64,000 nucleotides of DNA from Peptoniphilus raoultii. GTDB lineage: Bacteria; Bacillota; Clostridia; Tissierellales; Peptoniphilaceae. The position numbers and the translations under genes were made by a program. Each line of letters opens with the position of its first letter. Within the stretch, counting starts at the first letter, position 1. Positions 51,289-59,926 of this stretch are shown here, in pieces. The notes under the pieces were generated by a model, which ran no database searches, was not told where the DNA came from, and saw only the letters and a list, made by a program, of their open reading frames with translations. The stretch lies in contig NZ_FMWM01000002.1 of assembly GCF_900099555.1 (NCBI RefSeq), positions 878,018 through 942,017 on the forward strand, in the 5' to 3' direction.

Positions 51289-52149
51289 ATGAATAGGAAT
51301 TTTAAAGAGTGGTTTTCAACTTTTTCACCAAGCATTTCAGATTATAGCTATTATACTGACTTTGAAAAGATATTGAAAAATGTAGATTCGATTAAAGTTG
51401 AATTGAATATTTTAAATTCTTTGATAGGTTCAAATAATATTAGTCATGATTTTATTGATTTAGTGAAAAAATATCCGGATACTCTTAAATGCATACCAAT
51501 TTTATTAGCTGTTAGGTCTAATGAAATATTTATTAAAGATAAAGATAAGGAATTGATTTATAATTTTAATAAACCGAATATGAATTTTTCTGATTATGGA
51601 ATTTTTATGGAAAAGACGGGTCTTTTTTCTTTAATGGAAAAATCAAAAATTAAAGATTTAGTGGATTATGTTACAGGAGTAGAAACTGGACTAGATTCGA
51701 ATTCTAGGAAAAATAGAGGCGGTCATATTATGGAGAATCTTGTAGAATCCCACATAAGTAAATATTGTCAAGAACATGGTTTTGAATATTTTAAAGAGAT
51801 GAGGAGTCGAGATGTTGAACTTAAATGGAATATTGACTTGGGAGATATTTCTAATAATGATAAAGTAATTAAAAGGTTTGATTTTGTAATTAAAACAAAT
51901 ACTTGTGCCTATTTAATTGAAGCAAATTTCTATAGTTCGCAAGGCTCTAAGCTTAATGAGACTGCAAGAAGCTATAAGAATATCGCAATTGAAATGAAAA
52001 ATGTAGAAGGGGCTGAATTTATATGGTTTACTGATGGTTATGGTTGGAAAAGTGCGAGAAATAATCTTGAAGAAACTTTTGATAATATGAAACATATATA
52101 TAATATCAAAGATTTAAATAGTGGAATTTTAGACGAGATAATTGTATAG
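51289..52149 (+). CDS. DpnII/MboI-type restriction endonuclease
   Basis: Type II nuclease predicted to cut unmethylated GATC; 286 residues. 'FKEWFSTFSPSISDYSYYTDFEKI', 'TGVETGLDSNSRKNRGGHIMENLVE' and 'EMRSRDVELKW' closely fit DpnII-family proteins. The PD-(D/E)xK-like core is probably 'RFDFVIK...LIEANF'. It stands 11 nt after the methyltransferase, with AAGGAGG before the ATG, and 7 nt before a second methyltransferase. Confidence 0.9.
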   Translation: MNRNFKEWFSTFSPSISDYSYYTDFEKILKNVDSIKVELNILNSLIGSNNISHDFIDLVKKYPDTLKCIPILLAVRSNEIFIKDKDKELIYNFNKPNMNFSDYGIFMEKTGLFSLMEKSKIKDLVDYVTGVETGLDSNSRKNRGGHIMENLVESHISKYCQEHGFEYFKEMRSRDVELKWNIDLGDISNNDKVIKRFDFVIKTNTCAYLIEANFYSSQGSKLNETARSYKNIAIEMKNVEGAEFIWFTDGYGWKSARNNLEETFDNMKHIYNIKDLNSGILDEIIV

Positions 52150-52156
52150 GTGACTT

Positions 52157-52900
52157 ATGAATAAAAAAATAAAATCTTTTGAACCTGAAAATTTTGAGCT
52201 TGAGTTAAATACAGTTTGGGGGTTTCCTGATAGGGGTAGTTGGGCCACACATGATGCTAAGTATAGAGGGAATTGGTCGCCGTATATTCCTCGAAATTTG
52301 ATATTAAGATATACTAAAGAGCAAGACCTAATTCTTGACCAGTTTATTGGTGGAGGGACAACACTTGTTGAAGCAAAGTTACTTAATAGAAATATTATAG
52401 GGATTGATATAAATCAAAATTCTTTAGATATTTGTAAAGAAAAAATTGATTTTGAATATAAAAGCAATTCAAATATTTCTTTAAAAAATGCAGATGCTAG
52501 GGATTTATCTTTTTTAAAAAATGAAAGTATCGATTTTATTTGTACTCATCCCCCTTATGCTAATATAATAAGATATAGTGAAGATATAGAAGGTGATTTA
52601 TCACATCTTGAAATAAAAGATTTTTTGATAGAAATGAAAAAAGTTTCAGAAGAATCTTATAGGGTTTTAAAAAAGGGTAAGTTCTGCACAATTCTTATTG
52701 GTGATACTAGGAAAAATGGAAATGTAATTCCTCTCGGGTTTGAGACCATGAAGGTCTTTCAAGATGCAGGATTTAAACTAAAGGAAATAATTTTAAAAGA
52801 ACAGCATAATTGTCGAGCAACTGGATTTTGGAAAACAAGAAGTATAAAATATAATTTTCTACTTCTTGCTCATGAGTATTTGTTCGTTTTTAGAAAATAA
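52157..52900 (+). CDS. Second DNA methyltransferase of the GATC cassette, not DpnA-like
   Basis: A 247-residue SAM-dependent methyltransferase. Motif I is 'LDQFIGGGTTLVEA' and motif IV 'CTHPPYANIIRYS', in the order I then IV with no large recognition domain between. DpnA, the usual second enzyme in DpnII cassettes, is of beta class with D-P-P-Y before motif I, so this is a different family; H-P-P-Y with such an order is also seen in N4-cytosine and RNA-type methylases. It ends the cassette. Target base unknown. Confidence 0.8.
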   Translation: MNKKIKSFEPENFELELNTVWGFPDRGSWATHDAKYRGNWSPYIPRNLILRYTKEQDLILDQFIGGGTTLVEAKLLNRNIIGIDINQNSLDICKEKIDFEYKSNSNISLKNADARDLSFLKNESIDFICTHPPYANIIRYSEDIEGDLSHLEIKDFLIEMKKVSEESYRVLKKGKFCTILIGDTRKNGNVIPLGFETMKVFQDAGFKLKEIILKEQHNCRATGFWKTRSIKYNFLLLAHEYLFVFRK

Positions 52901-52917
52901 TTTAAATAATAAGCTTG

Positions 52918-52951
52918 AACTTTGGAGATTTTATCTTCAAAGTTTTTTTAT
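52918..52951 (+). terminator. Terminator of the GATC R-M cassette
   Basis: AACTTTGGAGAT (52918-52929) pairs with ATCTTCAAAGTT (52933-52944, one G-T), then TTTTTT. Confidence 0.88.
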
Positions 52952-53022
52952 TGATATTTTTCTAAAGGAAAATTTAATTTTAATAATCAAAAATGAAAGT
53001 ATATAAAAATTTAGTAAAAGAG

Positions 53023-53035
53023 AATGATTTGCATT
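53023..53035 (+). promoter_or_regulatory. Operator 1 of the zinc operon
   Basis: AATGATTTGCATT ends inside the -35 box. Its exact reverse complement is at 53073-53085. Ends AATG/CATT make each copy an imperfect palindrome. Confidence 0.75.
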
Positions 53036-53062
53036 GACTTTTATTTTTTATGGATTTATAAT
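53034..53062 (+). promoter_or_regulatory. Promoter of the zinc operon
   Basis: TTGACT (53034-53039), 17-bp spacer, TATAAT (53057-53062). It lies between two identical inverted operators. Confidence 0.85.
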
Positions 53063-53072
53063 ACTGAAAGTA

Positions 53073-53085
53073 AATGCAAATCATT
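53073..53085 (+). promoter_or_regulatory. Operator 2 of the zinc operon
   Basis: AATGCAAATCATT, exact inverse of operator 1, just downstream of the expected transcription start. Centres are 50 bp apart. Confidence 0.75.
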
Positions 53086-53115
53086 AACAATAAATATGTT
53101 TTAAATGGAGGATAT

Positions 53116-54060
53116 ATGAAAAGAAAAATTTTTTTACTAGGGCTTTTATTTTTAATTTTTTTAAGTGCTTGTACAAATAAAAATGGAGGTCAATTAAATA
53201 ATGCTTCTAATAAGGAATTGGCATTAAGTCAAAATTCGGAGAAAAAAATTATTTACACCACTTTTTTTCCTGTCTATGATCTGACAAAAAGAATTGTGGG
53301 GGACAAAATGGAAATTAAAAGTATTATTAAGGGCAGCCAGGAGCCCCACGATTTTGAATTACAAACTAAGGATATGGTTGAAATTTCTAAGGGCGATTTA
53401 ATTATTTATAATGGAGCTAATATGGAGGCCTTTATTCCAAGTCTCATGGATGCGGCAGGTGATGATTCAAAATTTTTAGATTTATCACAAAACTTAAGGA
53501 TTTTGGCAAAAAAAGATGAAATTTCTGAAGATACAAAAAAAGTAAATCCTCACACTTGGCTTAGCATAAAAAACACCATGGTGGAATTAAAGGAGATTTA
53601 TGAAAAAGTTTTAGAAATAGATCCAGAAAATCAAAGTTTTTATAAGGAAAATCTCCAAAAGGCTCTTGCAGATTTTCAAGTTCTTGACCAAAAGTTTGAA
53701 GATGAACTTTCAAAAGTTCATGGGGAAAAATATTTTGTTGTTTCTCACGCAGCCTTTAATTATTTGGCAAAGGATTATGGCTTAAAACAAGTTGCCGTAA
53801 CTGGAATTTCTCCAGAGGAAGAGCCATCAGCTAAGCAGCTAAAAACAATTGCAGATTTTGTAAAAAGTCATGAGATTGGAACAATTTTCTTTGAGGGAAA
53901 GGCAACACCTAAAGTTGCAGAAACTCTTGCCAAGGAAACAAATACAAAGACGGCAACTCTTTATACAATGGAAAATTTAACAGAGGAAGAAATGGAAAGG
54001 GGATATTTAAAATTAATGGAAGAAAATTTAGAGGCACTGGTGAAATCTTTTAATGAATAA
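53116..54060 (+). CDS. adcA: Zinc ABC transporter substrate-binding lipoprotein
   Basis: Cluster A-I metal-binding lipoprotein, 314 residues. A lipoprotein signal ends at L-S-A-C19. Metal ligands are expected from His in 'EPHDFE', 'NPHTW', 'VVSHAAF' and a C-terminal acidic residue. The His-rich loop found in many ZnuA/AdcA is absent, as is a ZinT domain; the His-rich lipoprotein at the operon end may take this role. The ATG at 53116 is chosen for its GGAGG site; an earlier in-frame ATG lies within operator 2. Manganese cannot be excluded, but the context favours zinc. Confidence 0.9.
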   Translation: MKRKIFLLGLLFLIFLSACTNKNGGQLNNASNKELALSQNSEKKIIYTTFFPVYDLTKRIVGDKMEIKSIIKGSQEPHDFELQTKDMVEISKGDLIIYNGANMEAFIPSLMDAAGDDSKFLDLSQNLRILAKKDEISEDTKKVNPHTWLSIKNTMVELKEIYEKVLEIDPENQSFYKENLQKALADFQVLDQKFEDELSKVHGEKYFVVSHAAFNYLAKDYGLKQVAVTGISPEEEPSAKQLKTIADFVKSHEIGTIFFEGKATPKVAETLAKETNTKTATLYTMENLTEEEMERGYLKLMEENLEALVKSFNE

Positions 54061-54712
54061 GATTTTAGAAGTCAAAAATTTGTCCTTTGCTTATGATCAT
54101 AAGTTAATTTTAGATGATATAAATTTTTCCCTAAAGAAGGGAGAATTTAATGGCTTAATTGGAAAAAATGGTGTTGGAAAATCAACTCTATTAAATTTAA
54201 TTTTAGGAAATTTAAAAAATTATAGGGGGCAAATTTTTTTATTTGCTGATGATATAAAAATTACTAACCACCACAAAGACCTTGCCTATATTTCTCAAAA
54301 TAAAAGTTCATCCTACAAAAATTTTCCAACAAGTGTGGAAGAAGCTTTAAAAATTCATCTTTCCTATTTAAAAAAGAAAGATTCAATAGAAAAATATCTT
54401 GAAATGGTAGGGCTTCTAAAGGAAAGGAAAAAGGCTTTGAAAGAACTTTCTGGAGGTCAGCTTCAAAGGCTTTCCCTTGCTCTTGCTCTAATTAAGGATG
54501 CAAAATTGTTTTTATTAGATGAGCCAACGGCAAGCACCGATGATGAGTTTTCAAGAGAATTTTTTTCTCTTTTAAAAAATTTTACAAGAGATGGCAAGAC
54601 CATTTTACTTGTCAGCCATGATTTGCAAAAGGCTCGGGACTTTGCCCATCAGCTTTTGAAACTTGAAGGGGGAAAGTTAAAAATTTTCAGGAGGGAGGAA
54701 GAAGATGCTTGA
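54053..54712 (+). CDS. adcC: Zinc ABC transporter ATP-binding protein
   Basis: ATPase of the metal importer, 219 residues. Walker A 'GKNGVGKST', signature 'LSGGQLQRLSLALAL', Walker B 'LFLLDEPTAS' and the switch His in 'LLVSHD' are present. Overlaps the binding-protein gene by 8 nt and the permease gene by 8 nt. Confidence 0.93.
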   Translation: MNKILEVKNLSFAYDHKLILDDINFSLKKGEFNGLIGKNGVGKSTLLNLILGNLKNYRGQIFLFADDIKITNHHKDLAYISQNKSSSYKNFPTSVEEALKIHLSYLKKKDSIEKYLEMVGLLKERKKALKELSGGQLQRLSLALALIKDAKLFLLDEPTASTDDEFSREFFSLLKNFTRDGKTILLVSHDLQKARDFAHQLLKLEGGKLKIFRREEEDA

Positions 54713-55499
54713 AATTTTGTCCTATGATTTTATGCAAAGGGCCTTTATTGTGGGGACTCTTCTAGGGATAATTCTTCCTTGCCTTGGAATGACAATTTTA
54801 TTAAAAAGACTTTCTATGATGGGCGACAGTCTTTCTCACGCTTCTCTTGCAGGAGTAACTATTGGAATTTTTGCAGGCATAAATCCCCTAATCGGTTCTA
54901 TTTTCATCTGTATTTTTGCCGGGCTTTTTGTGGAATTTATTAGAAATAAATTAAAAGCCTATGAAGAGATTTCCACTCTTGTAATTTTATCGGCCTCTGT
55001 TGGACTTGCGGGAATTTTTTCAAGTCTTAGTGGTAATGCGACAAATATTTCTTCCTTTCTTTTTGGTTCAATTGTAACAATTACAAAGGGAGAATTTTAT
55101 GGAGTTTTAATAATTTCAGTCCTTTTGTTAGCTGTTTACTCCCTTATATATAAGGATTTATATTTATCAGTTTTTGACAGGGAAGGTGCAAAATTAATGG
55201 GCATAAAAACAGGTCTTATAGATTTTATTTTTACAATCTTAAGTGCCCTTGCTATTTCCCTTGCTGCCAAAACTATTGGGTCTTTAATTGTGTCATCACT
55301 TTTAATTATTCCATCTATAACGGCAATGGCACTTACAAAAACTTATAAGGGAGCTTTAATTTTGTCAATTGGTCTTTGTCTTTTATATATGTACTTGGGT
55401 CTTTTAATTTCTTATAATTTTAATTTAAAGCCAGGATCAGTTATAGTTTTAATAGGAGTAGTTAGTTTAATATTTACATTAATGTTTAATAAAAAATAA
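54705..55499 (+). CDS. adcB: Zinc ABC transporter permease
   Basis: Membrane subunit of the metal importer, 264 residues with about eight helices. 'LSMMGDSLSHASLAGV' is the metal-type permease hallmark, and 'IGSLIVSSLLIIPSITAMAL' follows. The next gene, the multi-triad lipoprotein, begins 10 nt after the stop with AAGGAGA, so all four are one transcript. Confidence 0.93.
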   Translation: MLEILSYDFMQRAFIVGTLLGIILPCLGMTILLKRLSMMGDSLSHASLAGVTIGIFAGINPLIGSIFICIFAGLFVEFIRNKLKAYEEISTLVILSASVGLAGIFSSLSGNATNISSFLFGSIVTITKGEFYGVLIISVLLLAVYSLIYKDLYLSVFDREGAKLMGIKTGLIDFIFTILSALAISLAAKTIGSLIVSSLLIIPSITAMALTKTYKGALILSIGLCLLYMYLGLLISYNFNLKPGSVIVLIGVVSLIFTLMFNKK

Positions 55500-55509
55500 G
55501 GAGAAAAAA

Positions 55510-57795
55510 ATGAATAAGCAGTTTTTAAATAGTAAAATTTTGCCCCTAGCCCTACTTTTAAGTCTTAGTCTTAATTTAGGTGCTTGCCAAAGGGAGTTTG
55601 GTAAAAGTCCAGATACAAAAATCGAAAATCTGTCAGAAGAAAATCAAAAATATATCGATGATGACACAACAGAAGTTCTTTTAGATGACAGCGATATAAA
55701 TAAGGATGATATTGTAAAAGTAATTGAACATGGGGACCATTGGCACGTTTTTACAAAGGATGGCAAGGAACATATAACTTACACAGATCCAAATTCTATG
55801 GGTGGAAAAATGGAAATGGTAAGTGTAGTTTCTCTTGACCAGCTTAAAAATTTAGATGTTTCAGAAATTAAAGTTCATGGCAATCACTGGCATGTCTTCA
55901 CAAGTGATGGAGAAGAATATTTGACCTACGAAAATCCTAAAGATATGTTTCCAAATATAAAAATTGGAAAATATGAGGGTCATGACAAAGTCCTTGCCAA
56001 TAAAAAAACTAGTAAAAAATTTTTGCCTGGACCTACAAAAGAAAATAATTCTGATGAAGTAGTAAAAATTTTAAAGCATGGAGATCATTACCATGTTTAT
56101 ACAGCATCTGGAGAAGAATTTATAACTTATGAAAATCCAAGCAAGGCCTATCCAAATATAAAAATAGGAACTTATACTGGTAGCCATGGAAGTAATGGAA
56201 GCAAAAATAATTTAAAACTTACTAAGGTAAATAATGAAAATAATTTAAATAAGGGAATTGAATTTATAAGTGCTGTTGGATTAAATGATTTAAAAAATCT
56301 AAATGTAGAAAAGATTTTAAAACATGAAGATCATTATCATGTTTACACAAAAGACGGAAAAGAACTTATAACCTATGAAGACCCAAGCAGTTTATTTCCA
56401 AATATAAAAATAGGGACATATATTGGAAGTCATGGTTCTAATAATAGCAAGTCTTTAAATGGTTTTAATAATTTAGCCTTTAATAATAGCCCTCTTAATC
56501 AAAATAATTTATTAAGTAATTTAGGACAAAATTTTAATCAAAGGTCAAATAATCCCAATGAAGTAGTTAAAATATTAAAGCATGGCGACCATTATCACGT
56601 TTATACAGCAAGTGGAAAAGAATTTATAACCTATGAAGACCCAAGCTCAATGTACCCAAATGCACAGCGTGGAATTTATCAAGGAAGCCATGGACCCTTA
56701 AATGGATTAAATAATAATAACAACTTTAACAATAATTGGAACAATAATAATTGGAATGAAAATTTAAGACCTTCCTACCCCAATTATCCTGATTTTGGAA
56801 ATAATAATGAAAATTCATTTTTTATAAGGACAATTAATAAAAGTGAATTGCAAAATATAAGCATAAAGAAAATAAAAAAACATGGGGATCATTTTCATAT
56901 TTACGATTATAATAACAAAGAATATATAACTTACGAATATCTTGGAGAAATTGGAGGAGTTTATAATTCTGTAGTTATAGAAGAGTATCAAGGCAGTCAT
57001 GGGAAAAATAATAATGAAAACACTGACAATAAGTGGCCAAAGGGCATTACAAAAATAATAGACCATGGAGATCATTGGCATTTATATATTGGGGATAGGG
57101 AAGTTGGAATTGTTAGAGAAAATCCAAAAAAACATTATCCAAATGCTGAGTATATTGTAGAAAAGGGCGAAGATCATTCTAATATTAATGTAGATAAGGA
57201 AGAAATTTTTCCAATTGATGATGTAAGTCCAAGGCTTGTAAGTAGTGTTATACCATATTTAGGCAATTTAAGAGCTATGACAAATTATGGGAATTTAAAT
57301 ACTACCCTACCAGTTTTTGGATCAGACGGGCAAACATCAAATATATTTTACTGGCTACATGGAAACCACTACCATGCAATTTCTGTTAAACAAATAATTA
57401 AAAATCAAAAGGCAGGGGACTATGGCGATAATTCTGCCAGAGATGTTGTAGCAACTTTAAAATATTTAATAGATAATAAAAAAACAGGAAATCAAGAAAA
57501 TGAAGAAGAGGAAGACTATAAATTTTCAGTATCAATGGAAGAGGTAATAACTTATCTTAAAAATTATTATGGCCCAGATGCAAAGGTTGAAAATGATTTT
57601 GGATTACGTATTTTAGTTACTAATAATAAAAATGACATGATATCATTTAATCAAGCAGATTTTGACAAAAAGGGTGGTTTAATTATTTATAAAAAAGGAG
57701 AACTACCAAAATTTCCTGAAACAGTAGAAGAAGCTGATGGAAAAGAAATAAATAATAATTATAAGTTAGATGAAAATATAGAATTAGAAAATTAA
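55510..57795 (+). CDS. Multi-repeat histidine-triad lipoprotein (Pht-like)
   Basis: Surface lipoprotein of 761 residues with lipobox ending at C26. Eight H-x-x-H-x-H triads start at residues 74, 123, 190, 272, 358, 458, 519 and 617. Most sit in a repeat of about 45-85 residues: V/I-K-H-G-D-H-[WYF]-H-V-[FY]-T-x-x-G-x-E-x-I-T-Y-E-[ND]-P, then Y-P-N-x-x-x-G-x-Y-x-G-S-H-G. An Asn-rich linker spans about 397-434. The triads match the streptococcal Pht (Strep_his_triad) zinc-binding motif. Its place right after adcB argues that it captures zinc and hands it to AdcA. The C-terminal 140 residues are not repeated. Confidence 0.9.
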   Translation: MNKQFLNSKILPLALLLSLSLNLGACQREFGKSPDTKIENLSEENQKYIDDDTTEVLLDDSDINKDDIVKVIEHGDHWHVFTKDGKEHITYTDPNSMGGKMEMVSVVSLDQLKNLDVSEIKVHGNHWHVFTSDGEEYLTYENPKDMFPNIKIGKYEGHDKVLANKKTSKKFLPGPTKENNSDEVVKILKHGDHYHVYTASGEEFITYENPSKAYPNIKIGTYTGSHGSNGSKNNLKLTKVNNENNLNKGIEFISAVGLNDLKNLNVEKILKHEDHYHVYTKDGKELITYEDPSSLFPNIKIGTYIGSHGSNNSKSLNGFNNLAFNNSPLNQNNLLSNLGQNFNQRSNNPNEVVKILKHGDHYHVYTASGKEFITYEDPSSMYPNAQRGIYQGSHGPLNGLNNNNNFNNNWNNNNWNENLRPSYPNYPDFGNNNENSFFIRTINKSELQNISIKKIKKHGDHFHIYDYNNKEYITYEYLGEIGGVYNSVVIEEYQGSHGKNNNENTDNKWPKGITKIIDHGDHWHLYIGDREVGIVRENPKKHYPNAEYIVEKGEDHSNINVDKEEIFPIDDVSPRLVSSVIPYLGNLRAMTNYGNLNTTLPVFGSDGQTSNIFYWLHGNHYHAISVKQIIKNQKAGDYGDNSARDVVATLKYLIDNKKTGNQENEEEEDYKFSVSMEEVITYLKNYYGPDAKVENDFGLRILVTNNKNDMISFNQADFDKKGGLIIYKKGELPKFPETVEEADGKEINNNYKLDENIELEN

Positions 57796-57810
57796 AATAT
57801 TCAAAAAAGT

Positions 57811-57836
57811 GAGCAGGGAAAAAGCCTTGCTCTTTT
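57811..57836 (+). terminator. Terminator of the zinc operon
   Basis: GAGCAGGG and CCTTGCTC pair (one G-T), followed by TTTT. Confidence 0.75.
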
Positions 57837-57885
57837 AAAATTCCTAAGTTTTTAAAAATCAAGAAAATAATTTAAAAGGCAAGAT

Positions 57886-57915
57886 TTTACAAAGTCCCAT
57901 TTTATAGTTTATAAT
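57886..57915 (+). promoter_or_regulatory. Promoter of the yebC operon
   Basis: TTTACA (57886-57891), 18-bp spacer, TATAAT (57910-57915), about 35 nt before the start. Confidence 0.7.
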
Positions 57916-57949
57916 AAGGAAAGGAAATTATTTTAGAAAAGGTGATTAA

Positions 57950-58687
57950 ATGAGCGGACATTCCAAATGGAATAATATAAAAAATAAAAAGGGCAAGGAA
58001 GATGCCAGAAAGGGAAAGATTTTTACAAAACTTGCCAGATATATAACTGTTGCAGCTAGGGAAGGTGGAGCGGATCCAGATTATAATCCTCAGTTAAAGG
58101 TCGCAATTGATAAGGCAAAGGCTGAAAATCTTCCAAATGACAATATTGAAAGAGCAATAAAAAAAGGCTCAGGCGAAGATTCAGCTACAAATTATGAAAC
58201 TATAACTTACGAAGGATATGGACCAGGAGGAATTGCAGTTATGGTTAAGTGTTTAACTGACAATAGAAATAGAACTGCACCAGACATTCGCCACTTCTTT
58301 GATAAAAATGGCGGGAATTTAGGCACTCCCGGCTGCGTTTCCTTTATGTTTTCTGAAAAGGGAATTATTGGTGTTGTGAAAAAAGATGGTCTTGATGCTG
58401 ATGAATTTATGCTTAGCGTTTTAGATTTAGGAGCAGAAGATGTCATTGATAGGGGAGAAGCTTTTGAAATTGTAACTGATCCTTCTGACTACCATAAAGT
58501 TAGAAAGGCCCTAGAAGACGATAACTTTGAATTTGTGGAAAGTGATATTACTTTTGTGCCTGCAAATTATTCAAAATTAACAGATGCAGAAGATATTAAA
58601 AAAATGGATAAATTAATTGATACCCTTGAAGATTATGATGACGTCCAAGATGTTTACCATAATTGGGATCAAGATGATGAAGATTAA
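57950..58687 (+). CDS. yebC: YebC/PmpR-family protein
   Basis: A 245-residue cytosolic protein of the YebC/TACO1 family. 'MSGHSKWNNIKNKKGKEDARKGKIFTKLAR' opens the protein and 'YEGYGPGGIAVMVKCLTDNRNRTA' follows; both are invariant family blocks. Members were described as transcription regulators and more recently as helping ribosomes through proline stretches. A tRNA-Pro gene lies 2 kb downstream, probably by chance. First gene of an operon; the stop overlaps the next start (TAATG). Confidence 0.94.
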   Translation: MSGHSKWNNIKNKKGKEDARKGKIFTKLARYITVAAREGGADPDYNPQLKVAIDKAKAENLPNDNIERAIKKGSGEDSATNYETITYEGYGPGGIAVMVKCLTDNRNRTAPDIRHFFDKNGGNLGTPGCVSFMFSEKGIIGVVKKDGLDADEFMLSVLDLGAEDVIDRGEAFEIVTDPSDYHKVRKALEDDNFEFVESDITFVPANYSKLTDAEDIKKMDKLIDTLEDYDDVQDVYHNWDQDDED

Positions 58688-59259
58688 TGACTAAAAAAAT
58701 ACTTGCCTTTATGGCCAGTGAAAGAAGGTTTAGAAATACAGAAAAATTTTTGGATATTTTTTTGAAGGAGAAATTTAAGGACTATGACCTAAAAAAAATT
58801 ATATTAAAGGACCTTGATTTTTCTCCCTGCATTTCTTGCTATGGATGTGCAAAAGTTCCAAGATGCGTCTTAAATGATGATGTGACAAATATTTATCCAT
58901 TAATTGACAATTCTGACCTAGTTATTTTTGCCTCTCCCATTTATTTTAATTCTATGCCGGGAAAGGCAAAATCTTTTGTCGACAGGATGCAGGTCTATTG
59001 GTCTAGGAAATTTTTGCAGGGAGAAAAAATCCCGAAAAATAAAGAGGGAATCGGTCTTTTAGTTGGAGGAGCTCCCTTTACTGACGATCAGTTTTTGGGC
59101 CTTGAACTTGTGTTAAAGCACTTTTATATGGCCATAGGCACAGAATCTTATGTTTTTTACGAAGTAACAGAAACGGATAAAAATGAAATTTCTGAAAGTG
59201 CAAATTTTATTAATTTTATTAATAGGGATAATGAAAATATTTTAATTTACAAAAATTAA
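58687..59259 (+). CDS. NADPH-dependent FMN reductase / flavodoxin-fold protein
   Basis: A 190-residue flavodoxin-like protein. '[19 protein letters not shown]' is the Cys-containing loop seen in iron-sulfur flavoproteins and related FMN reductases, followed by '[26 protein letters not shown]'. The N-terminal phosphate loop (usually G-S-P-R) reads A-S-E-R-R. It could transfer electrons between NAD(P)H and an unknown partner. Translationally coupled to yebC. Confidence 0.85.
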   Translation: MTKKILAFMASERRFRNTEKFLDIFLKEKFKDYDLKKIILKDLDFSPCISCYGCAKVPRCVLNDDVTNIYPLIDNSDLVIFASPIYFNSMPGKAKSFVDRMQVYWSRKFLQGEKIPKNKEGIGLLVGGAPFTDDQFLGLELVLKHFYMAIGTESYVFYEVTETDKNEISESANFINFINRDNENILIYKN

Positions 59260-59269
59260 GGGAGGGCTT

Positions 59270-59926
59270 ATGGAATTAAATAAATATATTGACCACACTC
59301 TTTTAAAAGCAGAAGCAACTTACGAGCAAATAAAAAAATTATGTGACGAAGCAAAAAAATATGACTTTAAATCCTGCTGCGTAAATCCATGCCAAGTAAA
59401 ACTTGCTAAGGAAGAATTAAAGGACAGTGATGTTTTAGTCTGTACAGTTATTGGATTTCCTCTTGGGGCAACTACAAAAGAAGTAAAAGTTTTTGAAACA
59501 GAAGATGCCATAAAAAATGGTGCAGATGAAATTGATATGGTTATTAATATTGGAACCTTAAAGGCAGGGGACTATGCTAAAGTTGAAGAGGAAATAAAAG
59601 CCTTGGCAGATCTTTGCCACAATAATGGAAAGATTTTAAAGACAATTATAGAATGTTGCCTACTGGATAAAGACGAAATTGTGAAGGTATGCGAGCTTGC
59701 AAAAAATGCTGGAGCAGATTTTGTAAAAACTTCAACGGGCTTTTCTAGTGGCGGAGCAAAAAAAGAAGATGTTGCCCTAATGAGAAAAACTGTTGGAAAT
59801 GAAATGGGCGTTAAGGCATCTGGAGGCATTAGAGATTTAAAAAGCGCAAGAGAAATGATTGAAAACGGAGCAACAAGACTTGGATGCTCAGCAGGAGTTC
59901 AAATAATGGAGGAAGCTAAAAATTGA
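59270..59926 (+). CDS. deoC: Deoxyribose-phosphate aldolase
   Basis: Class I aldolase splitting deoxyribose-5-phosphate in nucleoside breakdown; 218 residues. '[16 protein letters not shown]', '[10 protein letters not shown]', the Schiff-base Lys in '[15 protein letters not shown]' and the second Lys in '[10 protein letters not shown]' are all present. GGGAGG before the ATG. The 3' end overlaps the lgt start. Confidence 0.96.
   Translation: MELNKYIDHTLLKAEATYEQIKKLCDEAKKYDFKSCCVNPCQVKLAKEELKDSDVLVCTVIGFPLGATTKEVKVFETEDAIKNGADEIDMVINIGTLKAGDYAKVEEEIKALADLCHNNGKILKTIIECCLLDKDEIVKVCELAKNAGADFVKTSTGFSSGGAKKEDVALMRKTVGNEMGVKASGGIRDLKSAREMIENGATRLGCSAGVQIMEEAKN

Noticed and set aside
55510-57795. 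Repeats at the DNA level that might be a CRISPR array
   Set aside because: The repeats are coding, of unequal spacing and diverged; they encode histidine triads.
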